Part shown: positions 1 through 5,529 of the stretch, in pieces
How the letters are laid out: each line of letters starts with the position of its first letter
How positions within the stretch are numbered: the first letter of the stretch is position 1
NCBI GenBank assembly: GCA_947165805.1
Contig: CAMVBT010000176.1
Coordinates: 1 to 5,529, forward strand
Length of the DNA stretch: 5,529 bases
Direction of reading: 5' to 3'
Origin: an uncultured Clostridia bacterium
GTDB taxonomy: Bacteria; Bacillota; Clostridia; Oscillospirales; Ruminococcaceae
Position numbers and translations under genes: made by a program
The notes under the pieces: model-generated
What the model was told of the DNA's origin: nothing
Database searches by the model: none
What the model saw: only the letters and a program-made list of their open reading frames with translations

Positions 1-72
1 GGGCTTGTCATGAGCGTCCATTCCCACAGGCGCAAGGCAGAGCATATGTTCTATTCGGAAAAATACGATTAA
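1..72 (+). CDS. possible 3' end of an upstream gene (partial, unidentified)
   Basis: The frame beginning at base 1 is open for 23 codons and ends in TAA at 70-72. The visible tail reads GLVMSVHSHRRKAEHMFYSE followed by KYD. It is basic and I do not recognise the family. The stop lies 22 bp before the galactokinase ATG, the spacing expected of an operon partner, and no convincing promoter is visible between them. Another frame is also open across this stretch (to TAA at 90-92), but it uses rarer codons. The choice of frame is therefore an inference from codon use and spacing, and the stretch may be non-coding. Confidence 0.35.
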   Translation, partial: GLVMSVHSHRRKAEHMFYSEKYD

Positions 73-94
73 ACAGTAAAGCGAGGAAATAAAA

Positions 95-1366
95 ATGGCA
101 TTCAAACCAAGGACGGCGGACATCGGAGAGCTGTACAGGGACGATACCCTTGCCCAGCAGAAAAAACGCTACAGAAAAGCTGTCGAGGAGTACAGAAAAT
201 ACTTCGGCGCCGACGGGGAGAATATCCGCATATTCTCGTCTCCCGGACGCACCGAGATCGGCGGCAACCATACCGACCATAACTGCGGCAAGGTGCTCGT
301 CGCCAGCGTCGATCTCGACATCATTGCGATAGTAGAGCCTACCGGCGAGCCCTACGCGGTCATAAAGTCCGAGGGCCATGAAGAGAACCGCATCTCCATA
401 GACGAGCTGGATATCGTGGAAAGCGAAAAAAATACCCCCACAGCTCTGCTGAGGGGCGTGACTGCCGGTTTCAAGAAGCGCGGCTTCTCGATAGGCGGGT
501 TCAGGGCGTACACGACGTCGAATGTGGTGATAGGCTCGGGACTGTCGGCTTCCGCGGCGTTCGAGGTGCTGATAGGCACGATATATTCGTATCTCTTCAA
601 CGGCGGAATGATCGACCCCATAAAGGTCGCGCAGATATCACAGTTCGCGGAGAACGAATACTACGGCAAGCCCAGCGGCCTGATGGATCAGACCGCGGCG
701 GCTGTGGGAGGCTTCGTGTCGATCGACTTCAAGGATATCGACAGCCCCATAATCGACCACGTCAACGTGGATTTCGACAGCTTCGGACACGCTCTCTGCA
801 TCATAGACACAAAGGGCGACCCGGACGACATAAACGACGAGTACATGGCGATACGCAACGAGATGCACGAGATAGCGGAATTCTTCTCCGTGGATACGCT
901 GCGCCAGCTCTGCAAGCACGACATAATCCTCAACGTGAACCTGCTGCGCGAGCACTTCGGAGACCGCGCCGTGCTGCGCGCGATACATTTCTTCGAGGAG
1001 AACAAGCGCGTCGACAAGCTCGTGAACGCCCTGCGCCGCAGCGACTTCCAGGCGTTCCTTGATTCTATAAACGAAAGCGGCAACTCGTCCTACAAGTACC
1101 TGCAGAATGTATATTCCAGCAAGGACATACTGCATCAGGGACTCAGCGTGGGGCTGAACATAGCCGAGTACGCCCTCGGCAGAAAGGGAGCCTCCCGCGT
1201 ACACGGGGCGGGCTTCGCCGGCACCATACAGGCCTTCGTGCCGTTCGAGCTGCTCAAGGAATTCAAAATGGAGCTCGAAAAGGTATTCGGAGCCGGGAGC
1301 TGCCACGTCCTGCGCATACGCCCGGTGGGCGGCTGTGAGGTCAGCGCGGCGAGCATCGCCGATTAA
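95..1366 (+). CDS. galK: galactokinase-family GHMP kinase (clostridial variant)
   Basis: A 423-residue cytoplasmic sugar kinase, predicted to phosphorylate galactose at C1 with ATP as the first committed step of the Leloir pathway. The three GHMP/galactokinase motifs appear in order. The sugar-binding signature is GRTEIGGNHTDHNCG (residues 51-65). The ATP-binding loop is GSGLSASAAFEV (147-158). The C-terminal glycine motif is GAGFAGT (371-377). The catalytic-base Asp fits D198 in GLMDQ, and Y250 in NDEYMAIRNEM matches the Tyr of the family's KYNERR region. Length is slightly above the usual 385-400, because about 45 residues precede the signature. The start is supported by GAGG at 83-86, eight bases before the ATG. 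Odd point: the usual GEHTDY reads GNHTDH, so the Glu that normally contacts the sugar is Asn. I believe this variant is common in clostridial annotations, but its sugar specificity is not shown by the sequence. No terminator separates it from convergent hflX. It could be a kinase for another sugar. Confidence 0.88.
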   Translation: MAFKPRTADIGELYRDDTLAQQKKRYRKAVEEYRKYFGADGENIRIFSSPGRTEIGGNHTDHNCGKVLVASVDLDIIAIVEPTGEPYAVIKSEGHEENRISIDELDIVESEKNTPTALLRGVTAGFKKRGFSIGGFRAYTTSNVVIGSGLSASAAFEVLIGTIYSYLFNGGMIDPIKVAQISQFAENEYYGKPSGLMDQTAAAVGGFVSIDFKDIDSPIIDHVNVDFDSFGHALCIIDTKGDPDDINDEYMAIRNEMHEIAEFFSVDTLRQLCKHDIILNVNLLREHFGDRAVLRAIHFFEENKRVDKLVNALRRSDFQAFLDSINESGNSSYKYLQNVYSSKDILHQGLSVGLNIAEYALGRKGASRVHGAGFAGTIQAFVPFELLKEFKMELEKVFGAGSCHVLRIRPVGGCEVSAASIAD

Positions 1367-2616
1367 TCCGCCTTTACTTCGTACTCCCGCGCCCGCGGGA
1401 TGAGCCTTATATCGACCAGCGCGTCGGTGAGAGTGCCGTTCTCCGTGTATTCCTCGGAGAATACCTTGCCCAGCGCGCGTATCTCGGCGGCAAAGCCCGC
1501 CTTGTCGTAGGGTATCAGCAGCTTCATGCGCTTCGAGCTCTGCGGGAGGTTCTTCGCGATCAGCGCGAGCATACGTTCCGTGCCGGCGCCGGTCTTCGCG
1601 GATATCTTCACCGTCGTGTCGTCCTCGGGGATATCGTAATCGACGAGATCGCACTTGTTGAGGACGTCAATGACCGGTATACCGCCGCAGCCGAGCTCGG
1701 CGAGCAGCTTACGGGTCGTAAGCGCCTTCTCCTTCGCCTCGGGGTCGGAAATATCGGAAACGTGCAGTATTATATCCGCGCCCGCGGCTTCCTCGAGAGT
1801 AGAACGGAACGCCTCGACCAGATGATGCGGCAGTCTGCGGATAAGGCCTACGGTGTCGATCAGAATGACACTGCGGCCGTCGGGCAGTTCTATTGCGCGC
1901 GATGTCAGGTCGAGAGTCGCGAACAGCTTGTCCTCGGCAAGCACTCCGGCATCGGTGAGACGGTTCAGCAGCGTGGATTTCCCAGCGTTCGTATAGCCCA
2001 CTATCGCCGCGGTCAGAACGCTGTCCTTCTTGCGGCGCGCGCGGGACATCCCGCGGCGGGTCTCAAGCTCCTTCAGCTCCTCCTCGAGCTTCTCGATGCG
2101 GCGCTGTATGTGGCGGCGGTCGGTCTCGAGCTGCTTTTCGCCGGGGCCGCGGGTGCCGATGCCGCCTCCGAGCCTCGACAGCGACCTGCCTATGCCCATA
2201 AGGCGCGGCAGACGGTATTTCAGCTGCGCGAGCTCGACCTGCAGCTTGCCCTCGTTCGACACGGCACGCGCCGCGAAAATATCAAGTATCAGCATCGTTC
2301 GGTCAATGACGCGCACGTTCACTATATCCTCTATATTGCGTATCTCACTGGCCGTCAGCTCGGTATCGAAGATAACAAGCTCCGCGCCCAGCGACTGCGC
2401 AAGCTCCGCCAGCTCGTCGATCTTTCCCTCGCCCAGCACCGTAGCGCTGTCCGCGGAGGGGCGCTTCTGCACGACCCGGGCGGCAATTTCGGCCTCCGCG
2501 GTCTCCGCAAGCTCCTCAAGCTCGTCGAGCGAGGCCTCAACATCGTATTCTCCCGTATCGAGCGCGGCAAGTATCGCCTTTACGGGAAGTTTTTCATTCT
2601 GTATCTCTGTCATCAT
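1363..2616 (-). CDS. hflX: GTPase HflX, ribosome-associated
   Basis: A 417-residue TRAFAC/Obg-HflX GTPase. The family binds the 50S subunit and splits or rescues stalled ribosomes, notably under heat stress. The N-terminal HflX domain spans about residues 10-165 and ends in the diagnostic glycine-rich segment GGGIGTRGPGEKQLETDRR (150-168). A charged coiled-coil linker follows (about 168-197). The G domain has G1 GYTNAGKST (207-215), the G2 Thr in FATLD (232-236), G3 DTVGL (254-258), G4 NKCD (320-323) and G5 SAK (339-341). The C-terminal subdomain runs from about 361 to the end. All GTPase motifs are intact and the length is normal. Two tandem ATGs begin the frame. AAGGAG (2626-2621) lies 4 nt from the first and 7 nt from the second, so initiation at 2613 (416 residues) is as likely or likelier. 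Its TAA overlaps the stop of convergent galK. The gene starts 74 bp from the divergent CCA-enzyme-like gene. Confidence 0.96.
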   Translation of the reverse strand: MMTEIQNEKLPVKAILAALDTGEYDVEASLDELEELAETAEAEIAARVVQKRPSADSATVLGEGKIDELAELAQSLGAELVIFDTELTASEIRNIEDIVNVRVIDRTMLILDIFAARAVSNEGKLQVELAQLKYRLPRLMGIGRSLSRLGGGIGTRGPGEKQLETDRRHIQRRIEKLEEELKELETRRGMSRARRKKDSVLTAAIVGYTNAGKSTLLNRLTDAGVLAEDKLFATLDLTSRAIELPDGRSVILIDTVGLIRRLPHHLVEAFRSTLEEAAGADIILHVSDISDPEAKEKALTTRKLLAELGCGGIPVIDVLNKCDLVDYDIPEDDTTVKISAKTGAGTERMLALIAKNLPQSSKRMKLLIPYDKAGFAAEIRALGKVFSEEYTENGTLTDALVDIRLIPRAREYEVKAD

Positions 2617-2645
2617 TCTTCTCCTTTCGGGGAATTTACAAGTCT

Positions 2646-2674
2646 ATTATACACAAAACAAGCACAAAATGCAA
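2646..2674 (-). promoter_or_regulatory. sigma-A-type promoter of hflX
   Basis: Read on the minus strand, TTGCAT (2674-2669) is followed after 17 bp by a perfect TATAAT (2651-2646). Transcription would start near 2639 and leave a leader of about 23 nt containing the AAGGAG ribosome site. The -35 matches consensus only in its TTG, but it is identical to the -35 of the aldolase promoter in this window, with the same spacer. No CIRCE or other heat-shock operator is seen nearby. Confidence 0.72.
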
Positions 2675-2678
2675 CACC

Positions 2679-2686
2679 GGAGGTGA
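2679..2686 (+). promoter_or_regulatory. strong Shine-Dalgarno site that fixes a TTG start
   Basis: GGAGGTGA is an almost complete anti-16S match. From the end of GGAGG there are 7 nt to the TTG at 2691-2693. No in-frame ATG sits at a comparable position, so the TTG is well supported as the initiation codon of the 563-residue protein. Confidence 0.85.
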
Positions 2687-2690
2687 CATT

Positions 2691-4382
2691 TTGGACAATA
2701 AAAAAAACAGCCGCTCCGATGAGGCCGAGGACTTCGCCTACGAAGACTATGACGATTATTCCGGCGATATGAAATTTGAGGACAGCGGCGAATACGACAG
2801 ATTTGAAGAGTATGTCCCCAAAAAGCCGGTAGAGCTGTTTTTCTCGGACAGCGACACCGAAAGCTATATCGACAGCATACTGAACGAGTACGGCAGCGGA
2901 ACACGCCGCTCCTCAAAAAAACGTGACAGGGCTCCGGAAACGGAGGAAATACCCGTCCCGGAGGACGAGGCTGTTCCGGAATTGGAACAGGCATATACCC
3001 CTACGCCCGCTCCGGTACCCGACGCTGTACCGGAAACCGAGAAGGCCACAGCCCCGGAGGAGCCCCCTGCCGTTCGGGTCAGGACAGACCCCGATGCCGG
3101 TCACGCCTATGAGCCTCCCGTGGGCGACCATACGACAAAGCTCGAAGTCCCCAAGGGCGTTCTCGAGGTCATTGACCTGCTGAAAGCCCACACCTACACC
3201 TGCTATCTTGTCGGCGACTGCGTGAATATGCTCGTGCTCGGCGAGCGGGTAATGGACTTCGATATCGCCTGCAACGCGGCAATGGAACGGATCATAGCGA
3301 TCTGTGAGGACAGGTTCAAGGTGCGCGAAGACCTCGTCGAGCGCGGCGAGCTCATAATCATCAACGGCGGCATGGGCATCTCGGTCGCGCCGTACCGCTC
3401 CCGCATCGACGGCAGCGGCAAGCCCATATACTGCAAGACCATAGACGAGGATCTGCGGAGGCGTACATTCACCGCGGAGACCGTCGCGTACAACCCCGAC
3501 TCGGGCATTTACGACCAGTTCGGCGGACTTGCCTGCATAACCGCCGAAAAGACCATACTCCGCGCCATAGACGAGGAAAAGTTTGAGGCTATGGAATATG
3601 AGCAGGCGCGCCTGAAAAGGAAACCGAAGGAAGAACCGAAAAAGCTCGTTATAGAAGCGATACGCGAAAACCCCGAGTGCATACTCACGGCAATGCAGAA
3701 ATATGCCCGCGGCGAGGCGGAGATAAGCACTTACACGCTGCGCAACATCAACGCCAACCCGGAACTCATAGATATGATGCTGCCGTCCGAGATATCGCGT
3801 TATTTTCGCCGGATACTGCTGGGCAGACGCGCCGGCGAAGCACTGACAGCCTTCCGCGAGATCGTCTGCCGGGTCTTCCCGGTGCTGCGTCAGCAGACAG
3901 ACTTCGACCAGAAGAGCCGCTACCACGACACGACGCTCTATGAACACACCGCGAGGGCAGTGGGCTGCGGCTTCCCCGACTACGCGGTAAGGCTCGCCCT
4001 GCTGCTTCACGATATCGGAAAGCCCGACTGCGCCGCGGCCAGAGGCGAATATATGACATTCTACGGCCACTCGGAGCGCGGCGTGATGCTCGCACGGGAC
4101 GTGTTCGAAAACTATGAGGCGGACGACGATACGATAAGCAAGGTGCTGTTCATGATCGCACATCACGACGACCACATCTCCCCCGAGAACGTCACGGACT
4201 TCACAGAAGCGTTCGGCGCCACGAACACCCGCCTGCTCCTGCTGATGCAGTCCGCCAATGTCCGCGCCAAAAGCGCCGACCCCGTGAACGAGCGTGTTTC
4301 CGCGTCACTGCGGCAGATGGCGGACAGCCTCACGGCCCCTGCGCCTCCGCCTCCGAGACCCCGTGGACGAAGACAGGCGTGA
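2691..4382 (+). CDS. CCA-adding-enzyme-like nucleotidyltransferase/HD protein, degenerate, with acidic N-terminus
   Basis: This 563-residue protein starts at TTG. Residues 1 to about 152 are low complexity: an acidic Asp/Glu/Tyr-rich part, then Pro/Glu-rich. No signal peptide or membrane segment is seen. From residue 153 it follows the layout of bacterial class II tRNA CCA nucleotidyltransferases. The head has YLVGDCVNMLVLG (172-184) and the metal-binding pair DFD (D189, D191), then EDLRRRTFT (253-261), AYN (266-268) and DQFGG (275-279). A neck/body region follows (about 326-400). The HD domain is last: YEHT (H419), LLHDIGKP (H440, D441), FYGH (H460) and HHDD (491-494). The C-terminus is proline/arginine-rich. 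Usual CCA enzymes are about 400-460 residues. Several signature residues differ: VGG-VRD reads VGD-VNM, RRDFTIN reads RRTFTAE, the EDxxR base-selecting motif appears as ENPEC (326-330), and the last HD Asp appears as N523. A charged insertion of about 28 residues (298-325) precedes the altered EDxxR. The DxD pair survives, so it may still transfer nucleotides, but canonical CCA addition is doubtful. It could be a divergent true CCA enzyme or a paralogue with a new RNA or phosphohydrolase role. Confidence 0.85.
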   Translation: MDNKKNSRSDEAEDFAYEDYDDYSGDMKFEDSGEYDRFEEYVPKKPVELFFSDSDTESYIDSILNEYGSGTRRSSKKRDRAPETEEIPVPEDEAVPELEQAYTPTPAPVPDAVPETEKATAPEEPPAVRVRTDPDAGHAYEPPVGDHTTKLEVPKGVLEVIDLLKAHTYTCYLVGDCVNMLVLGERVMDFDIACNAAMERIIAICEDRFKVREDLVERGELIIINGGMGISVAPYRSRIDGSGKPIYCKTIDEDLRRRTFTAETVAYNPDSGIYDQFGGLACITAEKTILRAIDEEKFEAMEYEQARLKRKPKEEPKKLVIEAIRENPECILTAMQKYARGEAEISTYTLRNINANPELIDMMLPSEISRYFRRILLGRRAGEALTAFREIVCRVFPVLRQQTDFDQKSRYHDTTLYEHTARAVGCGFPDYAVRLALLLHDIGKPDCAAARGEYMTFYGHSERGVMLARDVFENYEADDDTISKVLFMIAHHDDHISPENVTDFTEAFGATNTRLLLLMQSANVRAKSADPVNERVSASLRQMADSLTAPAPPPPRPRGRRQA

Positions 4383-4408
4383 ATTTTCGGCAAAAGTGAA
4401 AAAAGCTC

Positions 4409-4437
4409 TTGCATTTTAGACATAAGTGTGCTAAAAT
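4409..4437 (+). promoter_or_regulatory. strong promoter of the aldolase gene
   Basis: TTGCAT (4409-4414), an exact 17-bp spacer and TAAAAT (4432-4437) form a sigma-A-type promoter. TGTG at 4427-4430 followed by one base gives the TRTGn extended -10 known from Gram-positive bacteria. The A/T-rich stretch 4391-4405 just upstream could act as an UP-like element. The predicted start near 4444 leaves a leader of about 29 nt, with AAAGGAAG at 4456-4463 as ribosome site. The promoter lies between the CCA-enzyme-like gene and the aldolase, so the aldolase is likely transcribed on its own. Confidence 0.8.
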
Positions 4438-4472
4438 ATATGTATTAAAAATTTGAAAGGAAGTAACCCAGT

Positions 4473-5336
4473 ATGTTAGTATCGGCAAAAGATATGCTGA
4501 ACAAGGCTCGTGACGGCAAATACGCCGTTGGTCAGTTCAACATCAACAACCTTGAATGGACAAAGGCTATCCTTCTTACAGCTCAGGAGCTCCAGTCTCC
4601 TGTTATCCTCGGCGTTTCCGAGGGCGCAGGCAAGTATATGTGCGGCTACAAGACCGTAGTAGGCATGACAAAGGGCATGATCGACTGCCTCGGCATCACC
4701 GTTCCGGTAGCCCTGCACCTCGACCACGGTACTTTTGAAGGCGCCAAGGCCTGCATCAACGCGGGCTTCTCGTCCATAATGTTCGACGGCTCCCACCTGC
4801 CGTTCGAGGAGAACTTCGCAAAGACAACAGCCCTCGTAAACACCTGCGATGTGCTCGGACTTTCCCTTGAAGCGGAAGTCGGCGCTATCGGCGGCGAAGA
4901 GGACGGCGTTGTAGGCATGGGCGAGTGCGCTGACCCCGACGAGTGCAAGAAGATCGCCGACCTCGGCGTTACAATGCTCGCAGCGGGCATCGGCAATATC
5001 CACGGCAAGTATCCCGAGAACTGGCCGGGCCTCAGCTTCCCCACTCTCGAAGCTATCAAGGCCAAGGTAGGCGATATGCCCCTCGTTCTCCACGGCGGTA
5101 CAGGCATTCCGGACGAGCAGATCAAGAAGGCTATCTCCCTCGGCGTTGCCAAGATCAACGTTAATACCGAGTGCCAGCTCGTTTTCCAGGAAGCTACAAG
5201 AAAGTACATCGAAGAAGGCAAGGACCTCATCGGCAAGGGCTTCGACCCCAGAAAGCTCCTCGCTCCCGGCTTCGAGGCTATCAAGGCCAAGGTCAAGGAA
5301 AAAATGGAGACCTTCGGCTCCGTCGGCAAAGCCTGA
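4473..5336 (+). CDS. fba: class II fructose-1,6-bisphosphate aldolase
   Basis: A 287-residue zinc-dependent aldolase that cleaves fructose-1,6-bisphosphate to glyceraldehyde-3-phosphate and dihydroxyacetone phosphate in glycolysis, and works in reverse in gluconeogenesis. It is cytoplasmic. The TIM-barrel signatures are intact. VALHLDHG (79-86) contains catalytic D84 and zinc ligand H85. The acidic EAEVG lies at 133-137. NIHGKY (175-180) and LHGGTG (206-211) carry zinc ligands H177 and H207. KINVNTE (227-233) belongs to the phosphate/substrate site. The length fits the short subtype (Bacillus FbaA, GatY/KbaY) rather than the 359-residue E. coli FbaA. The start is placed by AAAGGAAG ending about 9 nt upstream. 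Codon use is strongly biased: by hand count 17 of 19 Ile codons are ATC, unlike the ATA-rich neighbours, as expected of a highly expressed enzyme. Tagatose-bisphosphate aldolase is the main alternative, but no tagatose-pathway partner gene is visible. Confidence 0.93.
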   Translation: MLVSAKDMLNKARDGKYAVGQFNINNLEWTKAILLTAQELQSPVILGVSEGAGKYMCGYKTVVGMTKGMIDCLGITVPVALHLDHGTFEGAKACINAGFSSIMFDGSHLPFEENFAKTTALVNTCDVLGLSLEAEVGAIGGEEDGVVGMGECADPDECKKIADLGVTMLAAGIGNIHGKYPENWPGLSFPTLEAIKAKVGDMPLVLHGGTGIPDEQIKKAISLGVAKINVNTECQLVFQEATRKYIEEGKDLIGKGFDPRKLLAPGFEAIKAKVKEKMETFGSVGKA

Positions 5337-5370
5337 TCGGTCGCTTGCACTCGATCGGTCGCTTACGCTC
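5335..5370 (+). repeat. tandem 18-bp direct repeat, two copies
   Basis: GATCGGTCGCTTGCACTC (5335-5352) is followed directly by GATCGGTCGCTTACGCTC (5353-5370), with 16 of 18 bases identical. The first copy begins within the aldolase TGA stop codon. A related fragment, CGCTACGCT, recurs at 5434-5442. The block is non-coding and sits immediately before a large palindrome, which suggests both belong to one intergenic repeat element. Confidence 0.85.
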
Positions 5371-5374
5371 GAGA

Positions 5375-5410
5375 CTGGGGGAAACTTTTTTGAAAAAAAG
5401 TTTCCCCCAG
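5375..5410. repeat. perfect 17-bp-arm palindrome, non-terminator hairpin
   Basis: CTGGGGGAAACTTTTTT (5375-5391) is the exact reverse complement of 5394-5410, with only two bases (GA) between. In RNA the two-base gap would force a few terminal A-U pairs open, leaving a stable stem with a G5/C5 base. On neither strand does a T-run follow the GC-rich base, so it is not a standard intrinsic terminator. It lies in the 3' untranslated region of the aldolase transcript and could block 3' exonucleases or be a REP-like dispersed element; both roles are inference. Confidence 0.85.
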
Positions 5411-5460
5411 ACCCCCTTCAAAAAACTTTCAACCGCTACGCTATTAAACTCGAAAGAAAT

Positions 5461-5496
5461 CTGCTCCTTTTGGAAGTCAAAAGGAGCAGTTTTTTT
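5461..5496 (+). terminator. intrinsic terminator of the aldolase transcript
   Basis: CTGCTCCTTTTG (5461-5472) pairs perfectly with CAAAAGGAGCAG (5478-5489) around a five-base loop (GAAGT), followed at once by seven T residues (5490-5496). The orientation fits termination of rightward transcription from the aldolase gene, whose stop is about 125 bp upstream. The remaining bases to the end of the window (5497-5529) show no supportable feature. Confidence 0.93.
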
Positions 5497-5529
5497 ATAT
5501 TTTGCGTTTCCTTAACTTGGTAAAGGGGT

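Noticed and set aside
638..1654. 338-codon minus-strand open frame opposite the galactokinase and hflX ends
   Set aside because: It spans the antisense of one gene and the sense of another in the wrong frame, with no family motifs; it is a shadow of high-GC coding sequence.
2645..2650. TATTAT as a plus-strand -10 for the CCA-enzyme-like gene
   Set aside because: It matches five of six bases, but the proper -35 position reads TCCTTT, and the bases are already explained as the hflX TATAAT on the other strand. A promoter for this gene is not identified.
1762..2772. 336-codon plus-strand open frame opposite hflX
   Set aside because: It lies antisense to an intact HflX with all GTPase motifs, has no ribosome site or recognisable domain, and arises from the GC-biased third positions of hflX.
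2913..4175. 420-codon minus-strand open frame opposite the CCA-enzyme-like gene
   Set aside because: The plus-strand frame has clear nucleotidyltransferase and HD motifs and a strong start site, while this frame has neither a start signal nor domain features.
4473..5336. Tagatose-bisphosphate aldolase linked to the galactose kinase
   Set aside because: The Leloir and tagatose pathways are separate, no tagatose-6-phosphate kinase is present, and the constitutive-looking promoter and codon bias fit the glycolytic enzyme better.
5335..5370. Tandem repeats as a CRISPR fragment
   Set aside because: The two copies are directly adjacent with no spacer, are only 18 bp long, and no cas gene is nearby.
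5375..5410. The large palindrome as an intrinsic terminator
   Set aside because: No T-run follows the stem on either strand; the real terminator is the 12-bp stem with seven T residues at 5461-5496.
5521..5529. TAAAGGGGT at the window edge as a ribosome site for a next gene
   Set aside because: It is G-rich enough to be one, but no start codon or coding sequence is inside the window to support it.

Overview
The window looks like chromosomal DNA from a moderately GC-rich low-GC-type Gram-positive anaerobe, most likely a gut clostridium of the Ruminococcus/Oscillospiraceae kind. That placement is an inference. It rests on strong Shine-Dalgarno sites (AAGGAG, GGAGGTGA), a TTG start, a TGTGn-extended -10 promoter, short class II aldolase type, a clostridial-type galactokinase variant, and heavy use of ATA isoleucine codons in moderately expressed genes. 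No transposase, phage gene, tRNA, rRNA or CRISPR array is visible.

Layout. Bases 1-72 may be the 3' end of an upstream gene. A galactokinase-family GHMP kinase (95-1366, +) follows. It converges on the ribosome-associated GTPase gene hflX (1363-2616, -), and the two stop codons share the bases TTAA. A 74-bp divergent region (2617-2690) holds a good hflX promoter and a near-ideal Shine-Dalgarno site for the next gene. That gene (2691-4382, +, TTG start) encodes a 563-residue protein built like a CCA-adding tRNA nucleotidyltransferase plus HD domain, but with a long acidic/proline-rich N-terminus and several eroded active-site motifs. A strong promoter (4409-4437) then drives a class II fructose-bisphosphate aldolase (4473-5336, +). 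Its 3' flank holds an 18-bp tandem repeat, a perfect 17-bp-arm palindrome and, about 125 bp past the stop, a textbook intrinsic terminator (5461-5496).

How the genes relate. The genes do not form one pathway. Galactokinase and aldolase are both sugar-catabolic but have separate transcription signals. HflX (ribosome rescue/splitting) and the CCA-enzyme-like protein are divergent neighbours that both point to translation or RNA biology, but a functional link is speculative. I see no clear multi-gene novel system. The two items most worth a second look are the degenerate CCA-enzyme-like protein and the repeat/palindrome element after the aldolase gene.
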